DNA from: Mauremys mutica
Taxonomy: Eukaryota > Chordata > Testudines > Geoemydidae
Direction: 5' to 3'
Length of the DNA stretch: 64,000 bases
Assembly: GCF_020497125.1 (NCBI RefSeq)
Contig: NC_059072.1
Coordinates: 56,454,697 to 56,518,696, forward strand
The notes beneath the pieces are model-generated. The model had not been told where the DNA came from. It made no database searches and was given only the letters and a program-made list of their open reading frames with translations. A program made the translations under genes and the position numbers. This document shows positions 1 to 11,167 of this stretch, piece after piece (the stretch's first letter is position 1; each line of letters starts with the position of its first letter).

Positions 1-2345
1 ACCAGGGTACAGACTTGGGGGCAGGATCAACAGCAGGACACACACAGACTGCAGTCACTAGGCACTAGGGTCATTCTGGGAGGTGAATGCTGCCCCGGGT
101 CAGTCTGTGAGGTGTATGCTGCCCCAGGGTCCTAGCGCCTGACATCCACAAATGGCAAGGCAGGCTGCCCTTACCATGCCCTTCCCCCCTAGCCACGAGC
201 CTCTCCGATGCCCTGAGCCCCAGCAAGAGCCCTCATCCACGGACACATACTCACCCTTCCCACACACCCCTCACCCCTTCCTACGCCCCAACCCCCAGTC
301 CAGAGCCTGCATCCAAACTCCGTCCCAAAGACGGCACCCCTCACCCCTTCCTGCAAACCCACCCCTTCCTGCACACCCACCTGCAACCGTCCTCCCCCCA
401 GAGACCGCTGTAGGAGCAGGAGCCTGTCATTCCTCTAGTGTAGAAGCGGTCTGGACATCAGTACACACCGTACCCACCACAGTCCGCGTCCATGTTTCAA
501 CCCTTGAACAGGAATTCATAATTAAAGAAAACTTTATTAATAATCAGTGTTCCATTAAAGTTATTTTAAAACTTTTTTTTAGAAGGGGGGAAACCTGGAG
601 AACGGGGTATGTAACCGCAGATCGAAGTCAACAGTCACTGAAACAGGCTCAGGTTCAGCTTCTCTGTAAATCAACTGGCGAGTCATAGGTTACCCTGCTC
701 TCCGAGGAACCTAGCTTTCAAAGCCTCCCGGATGCACAGCGCTTCCCGCTGGGATCTTCTATCGGCACGGCTGTCTGGCTGAGCGTAATCAGCAGCCAGG
801 CGATTGGCCTCAACCTCCCATCCAGCCATAAAGGTCTCGCCCTTGCTCTCACAGAGATTGTGGAGCACACAGCAAGCAGCAATAACAACGGGGGTATTTT
901 TTTCGCTGAGGTCCGAGCGAGTCAGTAAGCTCCGCCATCTCCCCTTGAGACGTCCGAAAGCACACTCCACCACCATTCTGCACTTGTTCAGCCGGTAGTT
1001 GAAGAGTTCCTTCTCACTGTCCAAGGCGCCTGTATAGGGCTTCATGAGCCAGGGCATTAGCGGGTAGGCTGGGTCCCCGAGGATCACTGTAGGCATCTGC
1101 ACATCCCCAACTGTTATTTTGTGGTCCGGGAAGAAAGTACCTGCCTGGAGGCGTTTAAACAGACCAGAGTTCCTGAACACACGCGGTCATGAACCTTGCC
1201 CGGCCACCCCACGTAGATGTTGGTAAAACGTCCCCTATGGTCCACCAGTGCTTGCAGCACCATAGAAAAGTAGCCCTTTCGGTTAATGTACTCGCTGGCC
1301 TGGTGGGCCGGTCCCAGGATAGGGATGTGAGTCCCATCTATAGCCCCACCGCAGTTTGGGAATCCCATCGCGCCGAAGCCATCTATGACGACCTGGACGT
1401 TTCCCAGGGTCACTACCTTTGAGAACAGTTGCTCAACGATTGCGTGGGCTACTTGAATCACAGCAAGCCCTACGGTAGATTTGCCCACGCCAAAGTGGTT
1501 CGCTACTGACCGGTAGCTGTCTGGCGTTGCAAGTTTCCAGAGGGCTATGGCCACTCGCTTCTGCACACTCAGGGCTGCTCGCATCCGGGTGTCCTGGCGC
1601 TTCAGGGCAGGGGACAGCAAGTCACAGAGTTCAAGGAAAGTGCCCTTACGCATCCTGAAGTTTCGCAGCCACTGTGATTCATCCCAGACCTGCAGCACTA
1701 TGCGGTCCCACCAGTCCGTGCTTGTTTCCCGGGCCCAGAATCACCGTCCCATAGCATGAACGTGACCCATTGCCACCATAATCTCCACGGCGCGGCGTAC
1801 CATGCTTTGTGAGAGGTCTGCGCCACTCTGTGACTTCCTGTCCTCACCGCGCTGACGGAGCCTCCTCGCCCGATTTCTCAGCAGCTGACTGTGGAAGAGG
1901 TGTTCGATAAGGTGCGAGGAGTTGACAACGGCCATAAGTGCAGCGATGATTGCAGCGGGCTCCATGCTCGCAGTGCTGTGGCGTCCGAGCTGTAACCGAC
2001 CAGAGAAGGGCGCGAACAGATTTCCCGCCGGCGCTTTCACGGAGAGAGGGCGGGAGTGACGGTTCAATGATGACAGTTACCCAAAACCACCCTCGACACA
2101 TTTTTCCCCCCAGCATGCATTGGGGGGAAATCCCAGGATTCCAATGGGCAGCGGGGAGTGCGGGAACTGTGGGATAGCTTCCCACAGTGCACCGCTTCCA
2201 AAGTCGACACTGGCCCCGTTACTGTGGACTCACACAGTCGAACTAGTGTATTTAGTGTGGATACACAACTTCGACTTCATAAGGTCGATTCCACAAATTC
2301 GAATTAAGTTGATTCGAAATAGTCTTGTAGTGTAGACGTACCCTT
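1..2345 (-). mobile_element. Harbinger (PIF/Harbinger) DNA transposon, one end beyond the window
   Basis: This is an autonomous-type Harbinger element read on the minus strand. Its 5' terminal part lies at 2,180-2,345: it begins AAGGGTACGTCTACACTACA (reverse complement of about 2,323-2,343), followed by palindromic TTCGAATT-type sequence. TTA sits at the outer edge, compatible with a 3-bp Harbinger target duplication. A GC-rich untranslated part spans 2,060-2,180, the transposase 683-1,965, and a 3' untranslated region below 683 that includes a C/T-rich stretch at 180-410. No matching terminal repeat is seen at the window start, so the other end lies outside. It sits in an ADAMTS20 intron in the same orientation as the gene. 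Class is firm from the transposase; the exact family name was not checked. Confidence 0.82.
683..1965 (-). pseudogene. Harbinger DDE transposase, disabled
   Basis: The enzyme would cut and paste the transposon through a DDE nuclease fold. Translation from the Met at 1,965 gives an N-terminal region (MEPAAIIAALMAVVNSS...), then the helical block LRNFRMRKGTFLELCDLL. The first catalytic Asp is in GAIDGTHIPI (about 1,320-1,350), the second in GDPAYPLMPW (about 1,050-1,080) and the Glu in MVVECAFGRLKGRWR (about 935-980). All three catalytic positions survive. Two lesions break it: an in-frame TGA at about 1,740 just before FWARETSTDWW, and a frameshift at about 1,175-1,190 inside the conserved VHD...VFRNS segment, after which the C-terminal half continues in another frame to 683. 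The C-terminal half has no further stop. It resembles HARBI1-type proteins in domain order but is transposon-encoded. Confidence 0.85.
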
Positions 2346-5300
2346 AGTGTTAGCACAAATTTATTATGTCTACCACTTGGGGGCAGCACTGTAATTGCAA
2401 ACTGTTACAATTTGCACATCTTTAGTCAATAGTCCACTACCTGTAAATTACACAATATATCTTTCCAATATTTAGTAAAGAAAAAATACCCAAAAAGCCC
2501 GCTATCATTCACGCCCAAGAGAAGGTAAAAACAGGGAGAGGAAAGAGAAAGAGGTAGTTGGAGGAGAGAGGAGAGAAGACAAAATTGGGAGGAAAGAAAT
2601 TTAAAAATAACAGAAACATTGCCAAGTAGCATGCTGATATAAAACAAATAAATGGAAAATTACATCACTGACTTTTGTTGGGGAAGGGACAATTCTTTGT
2701 CAAGTACTCAGATACTTCAGTTATAAGTGCAATATAATAGAAAGACCGTTAAAAATACCAAGTATGAGTAATTAAAGGTACCTGTCTCCTCAGACCAGGA
2801 TGCCAGTACATTAGCATTTAGTTGCAATGAATTGCTGATGACTATTTTATTAACATTTAAATATGTAGGGCAAAATTATAACTTAACATTACATGGCATG
2901 CAGAGCACTGCTCCAGTGACTGATCACACAGGCTGCTCCTGCAGTGGCATAAACCAAATCTCAAATTGGTCCCTTGGTGTAAGAGTGTCTACTACTGCAC
3001 TACTCCCAGGAAATATCAAAGGGGCAGAGTATTGCAGCACAAGCTGGTGAGGCCTACACATACCAAACTGCATGGTAAAATCAATTTGCTGGTATAATAC
3101 AGCCTTGAGAGAGCATCTTATCTCATCAGTATGACTGGAGATGTGCTAGTGCTATCCTGGAGGGTCACTTCTCTGTTTCTGGGAAGATGCTAAGGGTCAA
3201 CTGAACATCACATTCTGTGAGGACTGTTGCATTCCTGCTTGAACATGGCTGTCAAACTGTTAGAGCTGTGTGGGCAGTGCAGCTACAATATCTGTGGCAT
3301 ACGTGCTACTATCTGGTTTAGGGTCTGTAGACATGCTGTAATTTGCATAATCCTGCCCATTTTGAGGGACTCCAGCCCCATTTTGTTACAGAGCCAAACC
3401 ATGTCATAGTAACAGTGGACAGAGCTAGTGACAGCACTGAACTATTCCCTCTGATCATGCAGGCAGCAGGTAGTTGCCTCACTACTTGCCACCACACAGT
3501 TAGACTTCTGGAAAACCTAATGTACTCACATAGGATGTATGATGATTTAAGGGCTTAATAATTAAAGCACAATTTAAATTTTATGGTTAATTGTAAAATA
3601 GAAGAAAATAACCCAATTTTAATTTCCAAAAACAAGCTTTATAATCTTGCCATGTCAAATTCTGCCTTGACCAACACCCTCTGCAAGCCCAGCAAAGTCA
3701 GAGGATTAATCAAATAAGTAAGGGTAGTAGAATTTGGCCCTAAGGCTATATCATACCATGTTGTGTTGCTGAAAGAAGCTTAGTTGAAGGTACAAAGTAT
3801 AATGGGTCTTATTCTCATTTATAGTAAGCCCTTTTACACAGGCTCATGGAAGGAGGGTGGGGTAAACACAGGAAAAACAATCTATAGCAGCCTAAATGGT
3901 TGTTCAAATTGCATACACCCTGTGCACAGGACACTGTACCACACCAATGGATGGCAGTGAAATAACTGCCATGACCTAGTCCTTCTGGCATATGCACAGA
4001 TTTGTTTTCCTAACTAAAATGATTAGGTCTTAATTGTGTTATTTCCTCAAAATACAAAGTCCTGCAACCTGTCAGTTGAAAATGAAAAAACAGCCAAAAA
4101 AAACCACCACCACTTTTTTTCACTTCCACCATAGAAAAAAGTGCCTGAAGCTACTAACTTCATTATTTTACATAATTTACTAATTTTCAAGACCAGACTT
4201 AAAATAAAAATGACTAAATTAACAATAATTTAATTTTGAAATTGTATTAAAAAAGAAACCCTATTTTTAAATGGAAAGTTCCATGTTTGAGCATGTTTGC
4301 TTTTAATATATTTAATAATATATTTTGCTTTTAATATTCAAAAATATGTAAGGTGGTAACAGATATTCTAACACAGCCTTGCTGACAGTGGCATTAATGC
4401 CATTTTTATCAGAATATGAATAGATTGGTATCAGGAACATACTTAATTCAATTCATGTGCTAACCCTCCAGTACATGATCATTAATGGTGATAAAAAAGC
4501 CCACAGTTCCTTTACAGTTTTATCAAACTCTTACATCCTTTCACTGTTACAATTTTAAATGTACGTTTACAAATTCATATTGTTTCTGATTTAATAATAA
4601 TAGGCACTTACTGTGCCTTCAATCATTCATCAGCACAGAAACAAGAGAGGATTGTGAGTATATATACATGTGGGAGAAGAGACAGAGGGGAGACAATGGC
4701 TGTGTGCCACCTTTACGCCTTCTGGTCTTTTTGCCTCGTCCCCTGGGATGAGCACAGACCATCTGCCAGACAAAAAATAGCCAAAGTCCAGCAGCATTTT
4801 GGACATACCCTTCCCCTTGTCCCCTGGAGAATGGGAAAGGTGCCAGCACACAACCTTTCTGGCAGCTCTACATTGGCCAGGCATCTCCTCTTTTTGCCAA
4901 GGGTCATCTCCACCCAGTTTGCTGCACCTTTAAACTAGCGGAGCACCCTAAAGGGGCCATTGGACAACTGATGTCCATGGTCTCCTGACCCTCTGTCCCA
5001 TGCTCTTACTACGAAGCTATGGCTCTGTATGCTATGCTTGACAAGAGTTTCTATTTATATATACACACACTGGTCTCTCAAACCCTCCTACACATTGATG
5101 TAGGAACTATAGATAGTATTAATGAAGAAACTGAGGTAATAGATTCTCTATGTGATAGGTTTTCCCACTAATTGTCATTGATCAGAAGAAGGACATACAT
5201 CTTCTGGTAATCTGGGATAAGAGAGGGCATCACATTTTATGGGTCTATATTTGTCATTTTAATAAAAGAAAGAAAATCAGCCAGGAGCTCAGACCTGGGA

Positions 5301-5650
5301 TTCATCCCTCTCTCTCCTCATGGGGCCAGCAGAAGATGCTGGAGCCCCATGGGCAGTGTAGTTTCAGCACAGACTGATCACAAAGTGCAGGAGGCAGGAA
5401 GCACTCTTTTCCAGAGATAGCTCTGCAGCTTCTCACCACACCATTTTCTCTCTCTTTTTTGCTTTGACTTTACTCAGCAACTGACTTTTTCTTGAATAGG
5501 TCAACATACCACAGTGTTTGTCTCTGTATCCTTGAAAGAGCTTTTGTCACTCAAAGTCATGGATATTTTCTGTTGGCAGAGGCCCTAAAGAATGTACACT
5601 GAAATCGTACTTTAAACACAACTTAAATGTAAAATAAGAGAAAAACATAC
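2346..5650. other. ADAMTS20 intron, downstream part
   Basis: This AT-rich sequence lies between the Harbinger element and the last exon in the window. I see no exon, RNA gene or clear transposon. 4,080-4,350 is very AT-rich. Short open frames here have no family resemblance. The next ADAMTS20 exon, the bulk of the spacer module, was not recognised and probably lies beyond coordinate 1. Confidence 0.5.
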
Positions 5651-5768
5651 CATAATGAGCACTGTTGAAAGTGCCTGCAAGAGTCTTACATGAAGAATTA
5701 TCACCGCCACAGATTCCACACTTATCTCTCCTTGCCTTGGAATTCAACACATGATCACAGCCAGCTTG
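5651..5768 (-). CDS. ADAMTS20: ADAMTS20 exon: end of cysteine-rich module and start of spacer
   Basis: This 118-nt exon encodes [20 protein letters not shown], continuing [19 protein letters not shown] and one base of the next codon. The C-D-H-V-L-N-S and [11 protein letters not shown] pattern is the hallmark of the ADAMTS cysteine-rich/spacer junction. Splice signals are clear on the minus strand: acceptor TTTCTTGTAG at 5,769 upward and donor GTATGTTTT below 5,651. It joins in phase with the exon at 9,616. The intron between them holds the inverted LINE and the long palindrome. Confidence 0.93.
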
Positions 5769-5877
5769 CTACAAGAAATACAATAAATCTGTGTTGCATA
5801 TATTGTAATAAGTCATTCAGCTCAGTAGAAAACAGTGAAAATGGCACATTAAGATTTTTCCCCAAAAAGATTTTATT

Positions 5878-5905
5878 CACTATATATATATATATATATA
5901 TATAT
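5878..5905. repeat. (TA)n microsatellite
   Basis: About 13 uninterrupted TA units lie just upstream (gene sense) of the exon ending at 5,768. This is simple-sequence DNA. Confidence 0.95.
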
Positions 5906-6845
5906 CAATGGACTATCTCCATCTTTGTTGGCAAATCATGAACAGTCTTTTATATGATCTTAGGTGCTTTGATGTAAGGACAAAATATAATACTTCTGTT
6001 ATTCTAAGAAAGTACAATGCAAATCTATTTAATATTTCTGTATTTCTTGATGCATTAACATTTTCTATCTACAATATTGAATGTTCACTATAAATTTTAA
6101 AGACAATTTGTTCAAAAACTTCTGTAATGTTAAAATGAATCAATTCCTTTAGTATTATGTGCACATGAACATCAATTCTTTTAAACTCTATAGTTGTAAA
6201 ATAAAGAATGATTTATTGACTATTTATATGAGCTAAGATACTAAGAAAAATAAACGCAAGATCACTATTTTAATTTTTAATTCTTTACTCAAACCATTCC
6301 CCTTCCCTCCTCCACATAAGTACAGCTGCTCTCTGGCATTCCTCCCTGTGGTTTACCCTAATGAAGGGTCAAATTTTATCTTCACTTTCACATTATGCAA
6401 CCCACTGCAGTCAGTAAGGTTGCATGGGGATGGAAAGCAAAATCTGGCTCAAAGTTCTGGGTTGTTTTAGTATCCCTCTCCCTATAAAAAGGCCTGTGGC
6501 ATTACCATAATTTTCATCCATCTAAGAAAACTTTGAAATGATCTCTTTCAGAGCTAAATTGCCTCCTGATTTTGAGAAATATGATGTAAAACCTCCTCTC
6601 CATAGAAGTAATAGCACTTTTCTCTGCTATTCACTGACTTCAATAGAGTTACCCCTAATTTACACCTGTTTAAATGACAGAAGAATTAGGCTATTAGGAT
6701 TCAAATCTGGGTCTTCTACTTTGTGAGCTCTACCTCTAGGTCGCTAAGCTGATTAGGATCAGAACTTTGTTAAAATCGGTTCAAACAACTTTGCTTTAGT
6801 GGTTTCCAAGAATATTTATTTTGCCATATATTTTTATATTTTTTA

Positions 6846-7072
6846 AGAGAGAGAGAGAGAGACTGTGTGTGTAGTGTATAGTATGTATATAATAATATAT
6901 AGTATACTATAGTATATACTATAGAGTATAAGGTTTATGTACTATATATATATATACACACTATATATATAGTACGTACAGCTTATACTCTATAGTATAT
7001 ACTATAGTATACTATATATTATTATATACATACTATACACTACACACACACAGTCTATCTCTCTCTCTCTCC
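6846..7072. repeat. Long near-perfect palindrome (about 110-bp arms)
   Basis: The left arm starts with (GA)n and GACTGTGTGTGTAGTG, runs through GTATACTATAGTATATACTA and ends in a TA run near 6,955. The right arm, from about 6,961, is its reverse complement in the same order and ends CACACACAGTCTATCTCTCT. The main mismatch is near the centre (AAGGTTTATGTAC against AAGCTGTACGTAC), and the loop is only a few bases. The arms mix GA, TG and TA tracts, so this is more than a plain TA microsatellite. Confidence 0.92.
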
Positions 7073-7084
7073 AATATATATATA

Positions 7085-8330
7085 ATGAAAAAGCATGACT
7101 GGGTACCGCAGCAGAAGTCATCTGCATAGATGAATTTCCGTAACTGTGTCAGTAGCAGGTCGTTTGTGTAGAGACTGAACACAGACTGAACAGGGTGGAC
7201 GCAAGCACAGGGCGTTGGGGTAAGCTGTTGGATTGTCTTCTCCATTCGCTTGTTCCATCTCATGAAAATGCCTGTCAGGAAGTAGAAGTTCAGCAATGTC
7301 CACCACTCATGCTGGGCGAGCTTTTGACAGTTTTATCAGAAGACGAGTGTGCCATACTGTATCGTAGTCTGCTGTCAGGTCCAAGAAACAGCTCTGGTCT
7401 TCCAGTGCTGTTGAAACCTGTTTTCCATATATGTAGTGAGGGCTAGGACTTGGTCATGTGTGCTTCGACCTTCCAATAGCCAGCTCAGTCAACGCTGAGA
7501 ATTGCCACCACCTCTGGAGATATACGCTGGAGGATAAGCCACTCCAAGTCTTTGAATCCGACAGATAGCAGTGAGATCAGTTGGTAGTTTGCTGCACTAT
7601 GTGTGTCCTTTTCAGGTTTTAAAAGGGTGATTACTTTTGACATTCTCCAAATCCTTGACAGGTTACCGAAATTGATAACCCGTGTCAGGAATTTGGATAA
7701 TCATTGATAAGCGTTGATTCCAAGGTGATTCAGGAATTCTGGTGAAATTCCAGATTTGATGTTGCACAGTGCAGTGTCTAGTTCAGTGTTTGTGAATGGT
7801 GCAGATTACATCATCTGAATTGCCGCCATTCATTGCAAATCTGCCATTTTACAAGATTATTCAGGGGAACTTTTGCAACCTGAAGCAAGTGGCTAGCAAC
7901 TTGGTTTGGAGTGAAAGGAGGACGGGGAAGCACTTGCTGTGCCAAGTCAACACAAAAGTTTCCAGGATTTCTGGCTGGAATGGGTGAAGTTCATAATTCT
8001 TGTTGTTTCCTCCCATCTTGCTTCTATCACAGCAGCTAAGGACTTTATTAGCTGGTCAGCAATATCTGGATCTCCAGACAATTCATACCACATCAATAGT
8101 TCTGAACGTATGGTGTCAGAACAAAGAATGTAGACACAGCAATAGCCTTGTGGAATGGACTCTCACGCTGCTTTGAAGATGGCTCCATGGAAATGGTTGT
8201 AGGCTTCATTGACTGGCATGAAACATGATGGGATAGTAATGATACTTCATTCCAGGATTTTGCTAAATTTCTCCCAATTTGGTTTCCTGAAATTCCATCT
8301 TCTTTTGTCTAAGTTTAACAATGGGCAGCT
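7085..8330 (-). pseudogene. LINE reverse transcriptase, N-terminal to palm part (inverted)
   Basis: On the minus strand, reading downward, I see WNFRKPNWEKFSKIL (about 8,270-8,310), DIADQLIKSLAAV and THSSQKSW (about 7,970-8,070), KSGISPEFLNHLG (about 7,710-7,770), WRMSKVITLLKPEKD (about 7,600-7,650), ISLLSVGFKDLEWLILQRIS (about 7,520-7,580), the palm A motif FLDLTADYDTVWH (about 7,347-7,390), YTNDLL and finally KFIYADDF (about 7,110-7,140). These appear in the normal order of a LINE RT but in several frames with stops. The protein is not functional. It encodes only the part upstream of, and including, the catalytic YADD. Confidence 0.78.
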
Positions 8331-8344
8331 GAAGGCCAACATGT

Positions 8345-9446
8345 ATAAGTGCTAGTCTGTGTTAACTGTGTGGAAAGTTGTCCAAGACCAAGACCAAGAC
8401 CATCTACTGATGTCACCCAGCAGAGGTCACATGAGCAACCACGTGACCATCTGGCTATATGAAATGTACCCCATTGTTTTCAGTCATGGACGAGAACAAG
8501 GTTGTTGTTTGACACCAACCTGCCCAAGATGGCAGAGTACTGTAGCAGTTGGCGCCTCCAACAAAGTGTGACAAAGATAGTTTTCAGTGTCTTCCACCTC
8601 CACAATGAAAGTGCTAAATGTAAGCTAGACATCTTCCTCACTGGATAATGACTGAAATACAAGGCAAAACAGGTCTACCTTGGTGTCACACTAGATTGCT
8701 ATTTGACTTACCACAGCATCTAAAACAGACTGCTGCCAAAGTCAGGACCAGGAATAATCTAATCAGCAAATTAGGCAGTTTGACATGGGGCACAGGTGCA
8801 CAGAAGACTTCACACATCAGCTCTGGTGCTGTGCTACTCCTCAGCGGACTACTGTGCCCATTTGTTGTTATTCACCTCACAGTAAATTGGCTGATGCTGA
8901 ATTGAACTCAACCATGTGCATCATCACAGACACCCTATGCCTGACTCCTATTCCATGGCTACCAGTTCTGAGCAACTTAGCTCCTCCATACATTCGTTGC
9001 AGACAATCAATAGCCAAATCCCAATCCAGGTCTACCACTGTATGCAGACATCTTCAGTCACCACAGATCATGATTCATGTCCATCATGGTCTCAATTGCC
9101 AGATCAGAATTTTTCAGCAGCAACCCTATGGTGCAATAAGTAGTCCAGCTAACGAGATCTGGAATGGTTTCACTGTCACTGATCTCACCGTTCAACTGCT
9201 GAGATGTGACCTGCCACATCATCTTCGGACTCTGTTGAACAGGTTCCGAACTGGCCAAGGAATATGCACAGCCAACCTCTACAAGAAGGATCTACGCAGG
9301 ACCCACTTTGTCAGTGTGGTCTCTGTCAGTCAATGACACATGTTGTCGATGAGTGTCAACTAACCAGACTTCATGATGGCCTGAGGGCCATTAATTACGC
9401 TGGTAAAGCTGCTGTCAGGTGGCTCATCAAGCACTGCAAATGCTAG
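8345..9446 (+). pseudogene. LINE reverse transcriptase, thumb and C-terminal part
   Basis: On the plus strand the RT sequence continues where the inverted piece stops: LPKMAEYCSSWRLQQS and FSVFHLHNESAKCKL (about 8,520-8,620), YLGVTLDCYLTYH (about 8,675-8,715), SALVLCYSS (about 8,820-8,845), then LNSTMCIITDTLCLTPIPWL (about 8,900-8,960). The extreme C-terminus has a Cys/His-rich segment CQCGLCQSMTHVVDEC (about 9,310-9,357) and ends VRWLIKHCKC with a stop at 9,444-9,446. The frame changes several times, so it is inactive. The Cys-x-Cys...His...Cys ending is typical of this LINE type. Confidence 0.78.
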
Positions 9447-9535
9447 AAGAACTGCGTATGTAGTATATACTATAGTATACTATATAAAATATATAATATA
9501 CATATATAGGTGATAAATATTTATTAGTATGTTAA

Positions 9536-9585
9536 TACATTGTGTGTGTGTGTGTATATATATATATATTATATATATAAATAAG
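9536..9585. repeat. TG/TA microsatellite
   Basis: A (TG)n run is followed by (TA)n just downstream (gene sense) of the exon at 9,616-9,752. An AT-rich stretch from 9,461 repeats the GTATATACTATAGTATACTA motif of the palindrome at 6.85-7.07 kb. Confidence 0.85.
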
Positions 9586-9615
9586 TGTTATAATATCCAA
9601 GTTAAGTTTAAATAC

Positions 9616-9752
9616 CCTGCATAAGCCTTGAACGCATATGTCATTGGTTTCAGTTCCACAGGGAGTACCATCGGCAACTCTGTCTTTCAACTGGTAGTAG
9701 GAAGTTGTTCCAGACACTCGGCAAAAAAGTTTACAGCGATCTTTCATAGAAA
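9616..9752 (-). CDS. ADAMTS20: ADAMTS20 exon: cysteine-rich module
   Basis: This 137-nt exon encodes [20 protein letters not shown], then [15 protein letters not shown] and DICVQGLCR. The pattern C-K-L-x-C and D-G-T-P-C-G-x-x-x-x-D-I-C-V-x-G-x-C is the ADAMTS cysteine-rich module. The GTETxDICVQG variant fits ADAMTS20 better than ADAMTS9, from memory of the human proteins. Acceptor TTTCTTTACAG; donor GTATTTAAAC, weaker than its neighbours. It completes a split Ile codon with the exon at 9,849 and ends in phase. The intron between the two exons is only 96 bp, by far the shortest in the window. Confidence 0.94.
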
Positions 9753-9848
9753 CTGTAAAGAAAATCCAGCATGATTTTTGTCTGTTGTAAAGCTTTAAGT
9801 AAATGAACATTTTTATTTAGTTAGCAAAGAAAATCTGTATTTACTTAC

Positions 9849-10030
9849 TGCCACTGTATTTTGGAAGCCAGCGTACAGCAGATGTAAGACCATTGATGTT
9901 GAAATGTTTACCATCAAAATCAGAGCACTGTTGCTCTCGAAAATCTTGTTTGCCCTTTGGACATGAATCAGTACTACATGATCGAAATTTCATCCTGCGA
10001 CCCACACAGTATTTTCCTCCATTTCTCGGC
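9849..10030 (-). CDS. ADAMTS20: ADAMTS20 exon: end of TSR1 and start of cysteine-rich module
   Basis: This 182-nt exon encodes [38 protein letters not shown], then [20 protein letters not shown] and SGI. The NGGxYCxGxRxxxxSC stretch closes the first thrombospondin type 1 repeat. RDFREQQC begins the cysteine-rich region that helps ADAMTS enzymes bind substrate and matrix. Acceptor TTTTGATTAG, donor GTAAGTAAAT. It joins a split Glu codon with the exon at 11,168. The [14 protein letters not shown] spelling matches what I recall of ADAMTS20 and is the best single argument against ADAMTS9. Confidence 0.94.
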
Positions 10031-10194
10031 CTAATCAAAATGATTCAAAGTAAAGTACATAGGATCAACATCACATCCATCATTTGTTTCTAAAACAATC
10101 AGTTGATCCTAATGGCAAAACTTCAAAACAGTCTTTCATCATATCCATTCAGCATAGTTTTTCCCTATGCACACAATCGACTGTATAAAAATGA

Positions 10195-10252
10195 TTTCTA
10201 AAGAACTGACTTCTATAAAATCGACCTAATTTCGTAGTGTAGACATACCCTA
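10195..10252. mobile_element. Harbinger-type terminal fragment
   Basis: A short sequence ends TTTCGTAGTGTAGACATACC and then CTAA. This is nearly the same as the terminus of the Harbinger element at 2,320-2,345. Only this end is clear; upstream sequence is too degraded to delimit. Confidence 0.55.
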
Positions 10253-10484
10253 ATATATTGATATTCAGACCTCACTTTCTACTGCTTTGTGCAGTGAATA
10301 GTGAATGCAAAGTGGGTGTATCATGCTACCATTTTAGAATCAGGCCTTTCAATTCTATAATAATCTGAATAATATGAACATCTACTAATCTGTAAGAGCC
10401 CCATTTTATTACCCTTATTTGTCGTAGTACTTTACTCTGCAAGAATTAGTAATTAGTTTTACACTGCAGTACTGCCTAAGGGCC

Positions 10485-10560
10485 ACAATTAGGATCAGAG
10501 CCCCATTTTACTAAGTGCTGTACAACCATATAATGAGAGACAGTCCTTGCTCTGAGGAAA
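10485..10560 (+). repeat. Ancient L3/MIR-like fragment
   Basis: The core AAGTGCTGTACAACCATATA followed by GAGACAGTCCTTGCTC matches the conserved 3' motif (GCTGTACAAAC...CAGTCCCTG) repeated at 43.0 and 44.1 kb. This is a decayed amniote-wide repeat. Confidence 0.5.
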
Positions 10561-11167
10561 CTCGTCCTACTGAAGTCACTTCCAGTAAGGGAGGCAGACT
10601 CAAGCCCTAAAGCATTATTCTCCAAAGTTCTACCACTGGCAGAGGACCACATTTACAGGACAGAAAGGAGGTGGAAAAAAGGAAAATACTGTCAAATAGA
10701 GAGGAAATGTTTTAACAACATAAAATTATGTACTCTTCAGCATCCAAAGGCCTAGCTAGAACAGTGCTCCCTACCACCAGTGAATATTCTTGTTGGCAAC
10801 CTTGTGAAAAAGCCATAGATGAAATGAAGTGATTATTTAAAAGGTTAACAAAGGGAAAATGTTATTTTGAAGTTCCTACTTCAATGAAAGCATTCCAGTG
10901 TTGACTCTAAATTCTAACAATTTATATAAAATTAGAAGAAAAGGTCCTCTCTAAATGCAATTTTAAAATATCTGAAAAACACATAATTCACCTGAGAGAA
11001 ATTATAAAATTAACTCAGAAACCTTCTGAATATCAGAGATTGTAGACTGACCTCCTCTAGCTTTAGAAATTATTAAAACTGCTATTTATTTTGCTGCTGC
11101 CTTGAACTAACTTGCTGGGATACAACAATATAAAAAACATATTGATAAAAACAAACAAACAACATAC

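Larger units (their letters stand above)
7085..9455. mobile_element. Non-LTR retrotransposon with internally inverted 5' portion
   Basis: This is one LINE copy in two oppositely oriented pieces. The plus-strand piece (about 8,345-9,455) carries the thumb and C-terminal part of the reverse transcriptase. The piece at about 7,085-8,340 encodes the upstream part on the minus strand, ending at the YADD catalytic motif at its outer edge. Order and continuity fit a twin-priming 5' inversion: the inverted piece stops just after YADD and the direct piece resumes shortly after it. Family: an RT type with the motif D-L-T-A-x-Y-D-T-V-W-H, distinct from the CR1 copies elsewhere in the window; the clade is not determined. 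Many stops and frameshifts show that it is old. There is no clear target-site duplication, though an AT-rich motif recurs on both sides (about 6,997-7,040 and 9,461-9,505). Confidence 0.8.

Noticed and set aside
152..688. 178-residue plus-strand open frame rich in Pro and Ser
   Set aside because: It lies antisense to the Harbinger 3' region in a C/T-rich tract with few stop codons and has no recognisable domain.
8785..9336. 183-residue plus-strand open frame resembling a gene
   Set aside because: It is the C-terminal part of the inverted LINE, partly in a shadow frame, and is flanked by further frameshifted pieces of the same RT.
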